Shown here: piece after piece, positions 43,993 through 52,559 of the stretch
Numbering within the stretch: the stretch's first letter is position 1
Layout of the letters: every line of letters starts with the position of its first letter
From: Pseudofrankia sp. DC12
Lineage (GTDB): Bacteria > Actinomycetota > Actinomycetes > Frankiales > Frankiaceae
Direction: 5' to 3'
DNA: 64,000 nt
NCBI RefSeq assembly: GCF_000966285.1
Contig: NZ_KQ031391.1
Location: forward strand, 3,011,208-3,075,207
The notes under the pieces: generated by a model
What the model was told of the DNA's origin: nothing
The model's database searches: none
Seen by the model: only the letters and a program-made list of their open reading frames with translations
Position numbers and translations under genes: made by a program

Positions 43993-46211
43993 CCGGGTTG
44001 GGTTGGGGGAGGTCGCGTCCGGGCGGTTCCGAGCCGTACGGATCGCCGTACGCCGCCGGGCCGCCCGGCAGCGCCCGCCCGCCCGCCGGTGGGCCGCCGC
44101 ACGGCCCCTGGCCGCCCGACGGCCCGGGACCGTTGGACGGACCAGGACCGATGGACGGACCAGGACCGATGGACGGGCCCATGGGCAGACCGCCGGCGAT
44201 GGGTCCCAATCCGGGGCCAGGCGGGCGCGGACCCGGGCCTGGCGGTCCCGGCCGCCTGGGCGACGGCCCCGGTTGGGGACCGGGAGGCCCGGGCCGGGGG
44301 CCGGGGCCGCAGCGACGCCCCGACGGGTGGCAGGTGGCCCGGCTTTGGCGGCTGATGCGCGGCCACTCACGGCCGGTCGCTCTGGGCATCTCGCTGACCG
44401 TGATCGGCACACTGTTTGCCATCGTCCAGCCGCTGCTGGTCAAACGGGTGATCGACGCGGCCCAGCACGGCGGGGTGCCCGGCTGGCTGCTGGTCACCCT
44501 GCTGGGCCTGTTCGTCGGCCAGGCCGTGATCGACACGGGCGGCCACTACCTGCTGGAGCGCACCGGCCAGGGAATCCTGCTCGGGCTGCGGACCCGGCTG
44601 GTCAACCACCTGTTGCGGCTGCGGATCAGCGTCTACGACGAGCGCCGGATGGGTGACCTCATCTCCAGGGCGAACACCGACACGGTCGTCGTCCGGGAAG
44701 CGGTCGCCTACAGCTTCGCGACGTTCCTGACCAGCCTCATCGGGGCTCTAGGCGCCGTCGCGCTGATGGTCTACATCGATGCCCGGCTGTTCGCGCTGGT
44801 GGTCGGGGCGGTGGTCTTCGCGGCCCTGTTCGTGCTCAGTGCCCTGCGCCGGGTCCGGACGACCTCCGAACAGGGCCAGGCGAGCGTCGGGCGGATGACC
44901 GCCGACCTGGAGCGGTCGCTGACCGCGATCCGCACCGTCCGGGCGAGCCGCGCCGAGCAGCGTGAGGCCGACCGGATCGGCGTGCACACCCAGGAGGCCT
45001 ACCGGCTCGGGATCCGGATGGCCCGGCTGAACTCCGTGATCGCGCCGGCGATGGAGCTGGCCGTGCAGGGCTCCGTGCTCGTCGTCCTGCTGGTCGGCGG
45101 TGTCCTGGTGGCGCATCACGTCACGTCGCTCGGTTCGCTGGTCGCGTTCCTGCTGTACGCGACGTACCTCGTCGTCCCGCTGTCCCAGCTGATCGAGTCG
45201 GCCGGGATCATGCAGCGCGGGCTGGGTGCGCTGGACCGCGTCGACGCGGTCTTCGACCTGCCGCGTGAACGGGACACCAGCCCAGCGGCCGCCCTCGGTG
45301 CCGAGCCCAGCCACTTCGGCGAGGACCCGGCCGTCGCTGCGAGTCCGGTCGACGAGGTCGGCGGCCAGCTGGTGCGGATCCTTCCGCCGGATGCCGCGAC
45401 CTGGAGCGCGGACCGGGCTGCGGCGCAGCCCGCGTCCGCCGGGGTGGCCGCGCCTTCGGTCGAGTTCCGCGATGTGTGGTTCGGCTACACCCCGGAACGA
45501 CCGGTGCTGCGGGATGTCTCGTTCACCGTGCCGCGCCGCGGCCACATCGCGTTGGTCGGGCCGTCGGGCGCCGGCAAGTCGACGGCGTTGGAACTGCTCG
45601 AGCGGTTCTACGACCCGGACCGCGGCGAGATCCTGCTGCAGGGCGTCGACATGCGCGAGTTGTCACGGGAAGCCGCCCGCAGCCAGGTCAATCTCGTCGA
45701 GCAGAACGCTCCGGTCCTCCAGGGTTCGCTGCGCGACAACATCACCTATGCGGCCCCGGACAGCTCCGACGCGGAGGTCGATGGCGCGGTCGAGCTGGCC
45801 CGGCTGGGCGATCTGGTCGCCCAGATGCCACGCGGGGTGTGGACGGAAGTCGGCGACCACGGCGTGCTGCTGTCCGGCGGCGAGCGTCAGCGGGTCGCGA
45901 TCGCCCGGGCGCTGCTGGCGAAGCCGTCGGTACTGCTGCTCGACGAGCCGACGTCCCAGATGGACAGCGTCAACGAACGGGCCCTCACCCAGGTGATGCA
46001 CGACATCGCCACGGAACGGGCGCTGCTGGTCATCGCGCACCGGATGTCCACGGTCCGGGCGGCCGACCGGATCATCGTCATGGACGAGGGCCGGGTGATC
46101 GCGACCGGAACCCACGAGGAGCTCGTCGAGACCTGCCCGCTCTACCGGCGCCTGTCGGCCACCGGCCTGGACCCGGCCGTCCCCGCCGGAGCCGCCACGA
46201 CGGCCACCTGA
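43989..46211 (+). CDS. ABC transporter for lasso peptide export
   Basis: This 740-aa fused permease-ATPase is of the exporter (MsbA/McjD-like) type. Residues 1-118 are an unusual Gly/Pro-rich cytoplasmic extension with tandem DGPGPM-type units. The six-helix membrane domain spans about 125-420. A 75-residue Ala/Asp-rich linker leads to the nucleotide-binding domain: GPSGAGKS (Walker A), LSGGERQRVAIARA (signature), VLLLDEPTSQ (Walker B) and the IAHRMST switch His. It probably secretes the mature lasso peptide and confers self-immunity. It is the last gene of the operon and is followed by a terminator hairpin. Confidence 0.9.
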   Translation: MTGLGWGRSRPGGSEPYGSPYAAGPPGSARPPAGGPPHGPWPPDGPGPLDGPGPMDGPGPMDGPMGRPPAMGPNPGPGGRGPGPGGPGRLGDGPGWGPGGPGRGPGPQRRPDGWQVARLWRLMRGHSRPVALGISLTVIGTLFAIVQPLLVKRVIDAAQHGGVPGWLLVTLLGLFVGQAVIDTGGHYLLERTGQGILLGLRTRLVNHLLRLRISVYDERRMGDLISRANTDTVVVREAVAYSFATFLTSLIGALGAVALMVYIDARLFALVVGAVVFAALFVLSALRRVRTTSEQGQASVGRMTADLERSLTAIRTVRASRAEQREADRIGVHTQEAYRLGIRMARLNSVIAPAMELAVQGSVLVVLLVGGVLVAHHVTSLGSLVAFLLYATYLVVPLSQLIESAGIMQRGLGALDRVDAVFDLPRERDTSPAAALGAEPSHFGEDPAVAASPVDEVGGQLVRILPPDAATWSADRAAAQPASAGVAAPSVEFRDVWFGYTPERPVLRDVSFTVPRRGHIALVGPSGAGKSTALELLERFYDPDRGEILLQGVDMRELSREAARSQVNLVEQNAPVLQGSLRDNITYAAPDSSDAEVDGAVELARLGDLVAQMPRGVWTEVGDHGVLLSGGERQRVAIARALLAKPSVLLLDEPTSQMDSVNERALTQVMHDIATERALLVIAHRMSTVRAADRIIVMDEGRVIATGTHEELVETCPLYRRLSATGLDPAVPAGAATTAT

Positions 46212-46215
46212 CCAC

Positions 46216-46253
46216 GGCCTGGGGAGAACGCACCCTGGCGCTCTCCCCAGGCC
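46216..46253 (+). terminator. Terminator hairpin of lasso operon
   Basis: A 12-bp perfect stem: GGCCTGGGGAGA (46216-46227) pairs with TCTCCCCAGGCC (46242-46253), with a 14-nt loop. It begins 4 nt after the transporter stop. There is no T-run after it, as is common in high-GC actinobacteria. Confidence 0.75.
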
Positions 46254-46504
46254 GGTCAGCCGCAGACCGTTGGCACGCCGCATTTGTCGGCCCCCTCGCC
46301 GGCCGATCCGCCCGAATTGGGAAGGTTCGGGCGGATTTCCGGCTCCCGCGACCTTCCTGGCCGCCCCGATGCGCGCGGTTCAGCGGAACCCTTCGTGATG
46401 AGCGAACGGTTCGGTGAATCGCTCGCTCACGAGCGATCTATCGCGGCGACCTGCCGACTCGCGACGGCCGCGTTCCCAGCCAGGAATGCGCTTTACCGGC
46501 CCGT

Positions 46505-47077
46505 TCAGCGCGCGGCCGGGGCGACGCCACCGCCAGGCCGGCCGTTGACGTCGTAAAGATGGTGCACAGGATCATGCAGAAAGTAGCGAGAGAAGGTGTC
46601 GACCGTGAACCGGGCCCCGTCGGACCGTTCGCCGGCGCGCTCCCATTGCGGCCCGGTCACCGTCGCGAAGCGGGTCGCGATCCGCGCGGCCGCGCTCGCG
46701 AGGTCCTCCGCGACCTGGGCCGGGTCCTGCTCGCCGTACCGGCCGGCGACGGCCGTCACGTCCTGGTCCCAGTTCGGGTACCGCGGGTTGTCCTGGGTGA
46801 GCATCAGCACGAGGCGCTCGTCGTAGAGCCGCAGCACGTCGCGGACGTGGCAGCCGTACTCGAGCGGCGACCAGCGGGCCAGCGCGGGCCGGCGCCGCAG
46901 GTCCTGCGCGGGCTGGCCGGCGAGCAGCAGGCGCCACGCGGCCGCGACCCGCAGGACGTGCCCGGAGACGCCGACGGCCGGGAACGTCGCGGCATTGAAC
47001 CCGCACTCCGGGCACGCACGGCCGAGGACCCAGGTCCAGTCCTTGTCATCCGGGACAATCGCGTCGTCAGAGGTCAC
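46505..47077 (-). CDS. DinB-family protein
   Basis: This 190-aa protein has the DinB four-helix layout with metal-binding His residues: LEYGCHVRDVLRLYDERLVLM and RYFLHDPVHHLYDV. The start adds CPECGFNAATF, a short Cys motif seen in actinobacterial members. DinB proteins include thiol-transferases using mycothiol or bacillithiol; the substrate here is unknown. It stands alone and is convergent with the lasso operon. Confidence 0.85.
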   Translation of the reverse strand: MTSDDAIVPDDKDWTWVLGRACPECGFNAATFPAVGVSGHVLRVAAAWRLLLAGQPAQDLRRRPALARWSPLEYGCHVRDVLRLYDERLVLMLTQDNPRYPNWDQDVTAVAGRYGEQDPAQVAEDLASAAARIATRFATVTGPQWERAGERSDGARFTVDTFSRYFLHDPVHHLYDVNGRPGGGVAPAAR

Positions 47078-47572
47078 GGCCCCACCCTAGTGCGGCCCCG
47101 CCATAGTCAGCCCGCCGCCTTGATCGCTATTTGCACCTTCCCGTGGTTGCCAAGCAGCCGTGAGTACGGCCGTGGGAGGGTCAAAACCGCGATCAAGATC
47201 GGCGAAGCCGCCGATCGAACGCGGCCAACACCGCCGGGGCCGGCACTAGCCAGTCCACGGAGGATTCCTCCTGCGACGCATCCGGCAGCCGCGCGCTCTT
47301 CGCCGCGGGCCTTGTTGGGGCAGTGGCCACCAATTGCCGTGGCCACCATTGCCTAGGCCGGCCGCTGGCCGCGGGTCTCATCCGTCGTGGCGGCCCGGGT
47401 AGTTACTCCGCAACCAATTTGCATGCATAGCGAGGCCCGTTTCCAACGGGCCTGGTGCCGACGCCTGCCGCACGGCCGTCGCCGACGCCGGTGCCGGTGC
47501 CGGTGCCGGTGCCGGCCGAGGCTGTCCGAAGGCCCTGCTCGTAGCTCGATCGACGCGTGGCACGCTCACCTC
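47078..47572. other. Gene-free stretch
   Basis: About 495 bases with no supported gene between the divergent DinB-like gene and the MmcQ/YjbR remnant. A C/G-rich run of CGGTGC-type triplet-like repeats lies at 47486-47512 (GGTGCC repeated). Otherwise nothing is seen. Confidence 0.4.
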
Positions 47573-47954
47573 GTGACGAGCGCCGAGACGCACGACAGCA
47601 TGCGCCGGGTCGAGGAGATCGCGTGCGCGCTCCCCCGAGGCGGTAGGCGTCGACATCAAGACCTGGGACGGTGAACCGGCCTTCCGCGTCCGCGGCAAGA
47701 ACTTCGTCTTCGCCAACCCGCTGGGCACCCGGCTCGCCGTGAAGCTTCTCAATGACGAGGCCGCTGCCGGGCTCGCCGCCGAGCCGGACGCCAAGCCCGC
47801 CGGCTACGGACTGGGCCGCCATAGCTGGGTCTCGCTGACTGTCGCCCCCGACGCGGCCGAGGACCGCTGGGACCAGATCGCCGAGTGGATCCGCATCTCC
47901 TACACCCTCGTAGCGCCCAAGGCCCTGGCCCGCCTCGTCGACCCAGCCGGCTGA
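47573..47954 (+). pseudogene. MmcQ/YjbR-family gene with a frameshift
   Basis: The GTG at 47573 begins VTSAETHDSMRRVEEIACALP. At the C-run 47632-47636 the frame breaks, and one C too many seems present. In the +1 corrected frame it continues EAVGVDIKTWDGEPAFRVRG, KNFVFANPLG, LAVKLL, then ends normally at 47954 (LVAPKALARLVDPAG). Joined, this is a full-length (about 126 aa) MmcQ/YjbR protein, a small DNA-binding-fold family of unknown function. It is either a genuine pseudogene or a homopolymer sequencing error. It lies just upstream of tRNA-Gly. Confidence 0.75.
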
Positions 47955-48008
47955 CGACCATCCAGCCGCCCGGCGCCGGCATCCGCTAGGATGCGCAAGC
48001 AGCATCAT

Positions 48009-48082
48009 GCGGGTGTAGTTCAGAGGCAGAACACGAGCTTCCCAAGCTTGCAACGCGGGTTCGATTCCCGTCACCCGCTCCA
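48009..48082 (+). tRNA. tRNA-Gly (anticodon CCC)
   Basis: A 74-nt gene. The acceptor GCGGGTG pairs with CACCCGC, the D-arm contains GTTCAGAGGCAGAAC, the anticodon loop TTCCCAA gives CCC, and the T-loop GGTTCGATTCC is canonical. The CCA is encoded (48080-48082). Confidence 0.96.
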
Positions 48083-48367
48083 CCGATCAAGGCGCCTGAC
48101 CTGGGCCGTAAGGCCGGGGAGCACGCCACGGGCGGCACCAGTCATCGCGACTGCGGCACAGCCGCCCGAGACCACGCAGCAGCTCGGCGAGTCATACCTG
48201 ATGGTCGCCGGAGGGCCGACAGCCGCGGTCGCCGGGCATGGCCCGCCGAGCCGGCCGGAATGGCTGTCCCGCCAACTCGGATCAGCTCTCGCCCGACAGG
48301 CCCGGTGCGGCACCGGAGTACGAGGGGTTCGCCAACCGCGCGCAGGCCGAAAGGCTGGCAGGCGCGG

Positions 48368-50737
48368 TCAGTCCTCGTCGGGGGTGGTTGGGGTGTGGAA
48401 GAAGCGGGGTTCGCGGCCGGCGGGCTGGCGGGGGTGCTCGTGCCGCGGGGCCGGCGGGATGTCGAGCGTCAATGGCAGGTTGGGATCGACGTGGAAGGGT
48501 TCGCCGTGGTGCATGAGGGTGATGCCCTCGCCCTCCTGCACGGTGTAGGTCGCCACCGAGTCAGTGACCTCGACGCGCAGGTGCCGGCCACGTACGCACA
48601 GGCCGAACGCCAGCCTGGACAGGCCCTCGGACAGCCGCGGCGCGAAGGTGAGCACGCTGCCGTGGTCACGCAGCCCGCCGAAGCCCTCCACCAGCGCGAT
48701 CCAGGAGCCGGCGAGGGACGCCATGTGCAGGCCGTCCGATGTGTTGTGCTCGATGTCGTGCAGGTCCATCAGCGCGGCTTCCCGCAAATAGGCGTGCGCC
48801 AGCGCGAGATGCCCGCACTCGGCCGCCATCACGCCCTGTGGCGCCGCTGACAGCGACGAGTCCCGGACGCAGAGCCCCTCGTAGTAGGCGAAGTTACGCA
48901 CCTTCTGCTCGGGGGTGAACGCGTCGCCGCGGCGCTGCATCGCCAGCACCAGGTCCGCCTGCTTGACGACCTGCTTGCGGTAGAGGTCGAAGTACGGGAA
49001 GTGCCGCAGAAGCGGGTACTGCTCGGCCCGGGTGCGTTCGAAGTCCCAGAGCTCGTGGCCGGTGAAGCCGTCCGACTGCGGATGGACGCCGAGGTTCTCG
49101 TCGAACGGGATGTACATGTCCTCCGCGGCGTCCCGCCAGCTCGCCGTCTCCTCGGAGTCGACGCCGAACTCCTTGGCCCGGTCCGGGTGGCGCCTCGCCG
49201 CGTCGGCCGCGGCGCGCAGGTTCTTCTGGGCCATCAGGTTCGTGTAGACGTTGTTGTCGGCAATCGCCGAGTACTCGTCCGGGCCTGTCACCCCGTCGAT
49301 CCGGAACTTGCCGTCCAGGTCGTGGTGCCCGAGCGAGCGCCACAGCCGGGCGGTCTCGACGAGCAGTTCCAGCCCGACGGAGCGTTCGAAATCGAAATCC
49401 TCGGTGACGTTGACATAGCGGTCGACGGCGTCGGCGATGTCCGCGTTGACGTGGAACGCCGCCGTTCCCGCCGGCCAGTAACCGGAGCATTCCTCACCAC
49501 TGATCGTCCGCCAGGGGAACGCGGCGCCGCGCAGGTTGAGCAGCTGGGCCCGTTCCTGGGCCAGTTTCAGGGTCGAATGCCGCCAGCGCAGCGCGTCGGC
49601 GGCCGCGCCGGGACTGGTGTAGGTGAGAACCGGCAGCACGTAGCTTTCGGTGTCCCAGAATGCGTGGCCGTCATAGCCAGGACCGGTGAGGCCCTTGGCC
49701 GGAATCGCGCGGCGTTCGGAGCGCGCGCCAGCCTGCAAGACGTGGAACAGGGCGAAGCGGACAGCCTGCTGCACCTCGGCGTCGCCGTCGACCTCGACGT
49801 CGGCTCGTTTCCAGAAGGCGTCCAGATACTCCCGCTGCTCGGCGAGCAGGCCTTCCCAGCCGGTCGCCCGGGCCGCGACGAGGGCGGCGGCGGCCTGGTC
49901 GCGCATCGCCGGCAGAGACCGCTGCTGTGACCAGCCGTAGGCCAGGAACTTCACGATCCGCAGCTTCTGGCTGGGCTTCAGGATGCCGGTGACGGTGACC
50001 CGCCCGGAGTTCGGCTCGCATTCCGACAGCACGCCGATCGACCCTGGGCCGTCGATCACATGGTCCATCGCCGCGGCCACCCGCATCTGGCTGTGCCGCG
50101 TGACGTGGACCAGCTCGACCGTGGTGTCCCGGGCAAAGTTGAGCTCCGGCACCAGCGGGGACTCGAGCACGGCCGCGGCCCGCGGATCGCCGGTGCGCTC
50201 GGGAAGCGTCTCGTTCGCCACCAGCTCCGACTGGACGACCACCCGGGGCGCGTCGGTCAGCGACTCGACCTCGTAGCAGATCGCGGCGACGGCACGCTGG
50301 GAGAACGAGACCAGGCGCCTGGACGTCACCCGCACGACCTGACCGGCCGGTGATTCCCAGTCGGTCTGGCGTACCAGCACCCCGTCCCGGAAGTCGAGGG
50401 AACGCCGGTGTGACCGCAGCTCGCCGTAGCGGACGTCGAGTGGCTCGTCGTCGACCATCAGCCGGATCAGCTTGCCGTTGGTCACGTTGATGACGGTCTG
50501 GCCGGCCTCCGGATAGCCGTAGCCCGCCTCCGCGTAGGGAAGCGGGCGTAGCTCGTGCACCGAGTTCAGATATGTACCGGGCAGGCCGTGTGGCTCGCCT
50601 TCGTCGAGGTTGCCGCGTAGACCGATATGGCCGTTGGAAAGAGCGAACAAAGATTCAGATCGGGCCGGATCTTCCGCGTCGAACCCGATCTCGCGCAGGC
50701 CCCACGGATCGACCGTGTAGGTCACGTTCTTGGTCAC
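48368..50737 (-). CDS. Glycoside hydrolase family 65 disaccharide phosphorylase
   Basis: The GTG at 50737 overlaps the stop of the upstream HAD gene (GTGA at 50734-50737), giving 789 aa. GH65 features: N-terminal ESLFALSNGHIGLRGN, the (alpha/alpha)6 catalytic domain with HAFWDTESYVLPVL, and GVTGPDEYSAIADNN with the general acid Glu. The C-terminal region contains HMASLAGSW. Family members phosphorolyse maltose, trehalose or kojibiose to beta-glucose 1-phosphate; the substrate cannot be told by eye. The coupled beta-phosphoglucomutase would convert the product to glucose 6-phosphate. Confidence 0.93.
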   Translation of the reverse strand: MTKNVTYTVDPWGLREIGFDAEDPARSESLFALSNGHIGLRGNLDEGEPHGLPGTYLNSVHELRPLPYAEAGYGYPEAGQTVINVTNGKLIRLMVDDEPLDVRYGELRSHRRSLDFRDGVLVRQTDWESPAGQVVRVTSRRLVSFSQRAVAAICYEVESLTDAPRVVVQSELVANETLPERTGDPRAAAVLESPLVPELNFARDTTVELVHVTRHSQMRVAAAMDHVIDGPGSIGVLSECEPNSGRVTVTGILKPSQKLRIVKFLAYGWSQQRSLPAMRDQAAAALVAARATGWEGLLAEQREYLDAFWKRADVEVDGDAEVQQAVRFALFHVLQAGARSERRAIPAKGLTGPGYDGHAFWDTESYVLPVLTYTSPGAAADALRWRHSTLKLAQERAQLLNLRGAAFPWRTISGEECSGYWPAGTAAFHVNADIADAVDRYVNVTEDFDFERSVGLELLVETARLWRSLGHHDLDGKFRIDGVTGPDEYSAIADNNVYTNLMAQKNLRAAADAARRHPDRAKEFGVDSEETASWRDAAEDMYIPFDENLGVHPQSDGFTGHELWDFERTRAEQYPLLRHFPYFDLYRKQVVKQADLVLAMQRRGDAFTPEQKVRNFAYYEGLCVRDSSLSAAPQGVMAAECGHLALAHAYLREAALMDLHDIEHNTSDGLHMASLAGSWIALVEGFGGLRDHGSVLTFAPRLSEGLSRLAFGLCVRGRHLRVEVTDSVATYTVQEGEGITLMHHGEPFHVDPNLPLTLDIPPAPRHEHPRQPAGREPRFFHTPTTPDED

Positions 50738-51573
50738 TGGCCGCGTCCTGAGGTCCCGCCCGAACACCGTCCGGTGCCCGCCACCGAGCTGCCCGACGCC
50801 GGATCGCCACCCGACGCCGGATCACCGGTGAGGAGATCGGCGAGGTCGCCCACGACGATGTCCGCGCCGTGCGCGCGCAGCGCTTCCGCATGCCCGCGCC
50901 CGACGCGGTCGACCCCGACGACGTAGCCGAACCTGCCGGCCCGCCCGGCCGCGACGCCGGCCTCCGCGTCCTCGAACACCGCGGCCCGCTCGGGCGGGAC
51001 GCCGAGGTCCCGGGCAGCCGCGAGGAACGTGTCCGGCGCGGGTTTCCCCGCCAGGCCGCGCTCGTCGATCGTGACGCCGTCGACGCGGGCCTCCAGCAGG
51101 CCGGCGAACCCGGCGGCCTCGGCCACGGCGGCCGCGTTGGCGCTCGAGGACACCAGCGCGGGATGCTTCCCGGCCGCGACGCAGGCGTGCAGGTAACGCA
51201 TCGTCCCCGGGTACGGCTGGACGCCATCCTTGGCGATCTTGTCCATGACCAGGATGTTCTTGCGAGTCCCCAGGGCGTTGACGGTAAGCCCGGACGGCGG
51301 GTCGTCGGCCGCGCCTTCAGGCAGGTGGATGTCCCGGGACGCGAGGAACGAACGGACCCCGTCAAGACGCGGCTTGCCGTCGACGTACTGCTCGTAGTCC
51401 CGTTCGATGTCGAACGGCTCCTCGGGGTCACCGGACCGGCGGGCCCAGCTGTCCAGGAAGTCGTCGAACATCTCCTTCCAGGCCCGGGCGTGGACCTCGG
51501 CGGTGCTGGTCAGCACCCCGTCGAGGTCGAAGAGCACCGCATCGATGTGCACGGGCAATCCGAGTGTGGCCAC
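50734..51573 (-). CDS. Beta-phosphoglucomutase-like HAD hydrolase
   Basis: The GTG at 51573 follows GGAG and gives 279 aa. The HAD motif [18 protein letters not shown] has the nucleophile and acid/base Asp pair. The cap domain region (about 35-110) is followed by [26 protein letters not shown], then [14 protein letters not shown] (motif IV). It is probably a beta-phosphoglucomutase feeding glucose 1-phosphate from the GH65 phosphorylase into glycolysis. The Gly/Ser-rich C-terminus ([12 protein letters not shown]) contains a short repeat. Confidence 0.88.
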   Translation of the reverse strand: MATLGLPVHIDAVLFDLDGVLTSTAEVHARAWKEMFDDFLDSWARRSGDPEEPFDIERDYEQYVDGKPRLDGVRSFLASRDIHLPEGAADDPPSGLTVNALGTRKNILVMDKIAKDGVQPYPGTMRYLHACVAAGKHPALVSSSANAAAVAEAAGFAGLLEARVDGVTIDERGLAGKPAPDTFLAAARDLGVPPERAAVFEDAEAGVAAGRAGRFGYVVGVDRVGRGHAEALRAHGADIVVGDLADLLTGDPASGGDPASGSSVAGTGRCSGGTSGRGQ

Positions 51574-51942
51574 GGCTCCGCTTTCTCTCGTCCCGCCCGA
51601 GGACGTCCGCCGCAGCCAGGAGAGCGGCCCGGGCCGGCGGCACCGCACCGGCGCGACGGCAGCGCCGTGAGCCCTGGACGCGGAGCGGCGGAGGCGCCGT
51701 CGTGCCGGCGGACGGGCGCCAGGCGCCGTCCGACCCAGGTGCGCGAACGGGACATCCATGTCGGTCGTCCTACCCACGCCCGCTCGATCGACTCCGCCGC
51801 TGTCGCGAATCGTGGCCGGCCGCGAGCGGTTGAGGTCACAGATCGCGACCGCGGCCGGGGCGGATCCGGACGGCGGCGCCCAGATCGGCGAAGACCACCC
51901 GCTCCCTGCCCCGTTGCCAGACGGTCCAGTAGGTTGCAGGGC
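51574..51942. other. Divergent promoter region of HAD and dcd genes
   Basis: About 370 bases without a gene between the divergent starts at 51573 and 51943. A -10-like TAGGTT at 51930-51935 lies 7 nt before the dcd GTG, suggesting a leaderless dcd mRNA. The long plus-strand frame open through here is an upstream extension without ribosome site or domain. Confidence 0.45.
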
Positions 51943-52539
51943 GTGTTGCTGTCCGACCGGGACATCCGGGCCGAGATCACCGCCGGCCGGGTGTGCCTCG
52001 ATCCTTACGACCCAGGCCTGATCCAGCCGAGCAGCGTGGACCTTCGGCTGGACCGTGCCTTCCGGGTCTTCCAGAACCACCGGTACAGCCACATCGACCC
52101 GGCGGTCGAGCAGGAGGACCTCACCGAGCTGGTCGCGCCCGAGGGCGACGAGCCGTTCGTGCTGCACCCGGGTGAGTTCGTACTCGGCTCCACCCTCGAG
52201 GTCATCACGCTCCCGGACGACCTGGCCGGCCGGCTGGAGGGCAAGTCCAGCCTGGGCCGGCTCGGCCTGCTCACCCACTCGACCGCGGGCTTCATCGACC
52301 CGGGCTTCTCCGGCCACGTGACGCTGGAGCTCTCCAACGTCGCCACGCTGCCGATCAAGCTCTGGCCAGGCATGAAGATCGGCCAGCTCTGCCTGTTCCG
52401 GCTGTCATCGCCGGCCGAACACCCCTACGGCACCGCGATCTACGGCTCCCGCTACCAGGGCCAGCGCGGGCCCACCCCGTCCCGCGCCTACCGCGACTTC
52501 ACCCGCGCCGCGGTGCCCCCGGTAGCCGGCCAGACCTGA
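51943..52539 (+). CDS. dcd: dCTP deaminase
   Basis: The GTG at 51943 gives 198 aa. It has [16 protein letters not shown] at the start, [18 protein letters not shown], the substrate loop [20 protein letters not shown], and [13 protein letters not shown]. This is the normal actinobacterial length. It deaminates dCTP to dUTP, or to dUMP if bifunctional, for thymidylate synthesis. It is convergent with clpB, with only 20 nt between the stops. Confidence 0.94.
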   Translation: MLLSDRDIRAEITAGRVCLDPYDPGLIQPSSVDLRLDRAFRVFQNHRYSHIDPAVEQEDLTELVAPEGDEPFVLHPGEFVLGSTLEVITLPDDLAGRLEGKSSLGRLGLLTHSTAGFIDPGFSGHVTLELSNVATLPIKLWPGMKIGQLCLFRLSSPAEHPYGTAIYGSRYQGQRGPTPSRAYRDFTRAAVPPVAGQT

Positions 52540-52559
52540 CCTGGCCGCGGGACCCGCTC

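Noticed and set aside
50869-51942. Upstream extension of the dcd frame
   Set aside because: dCTP deaminase begins LLSDRDI at 51943; the extension is antisense to the HAD gene and has no family similarity.
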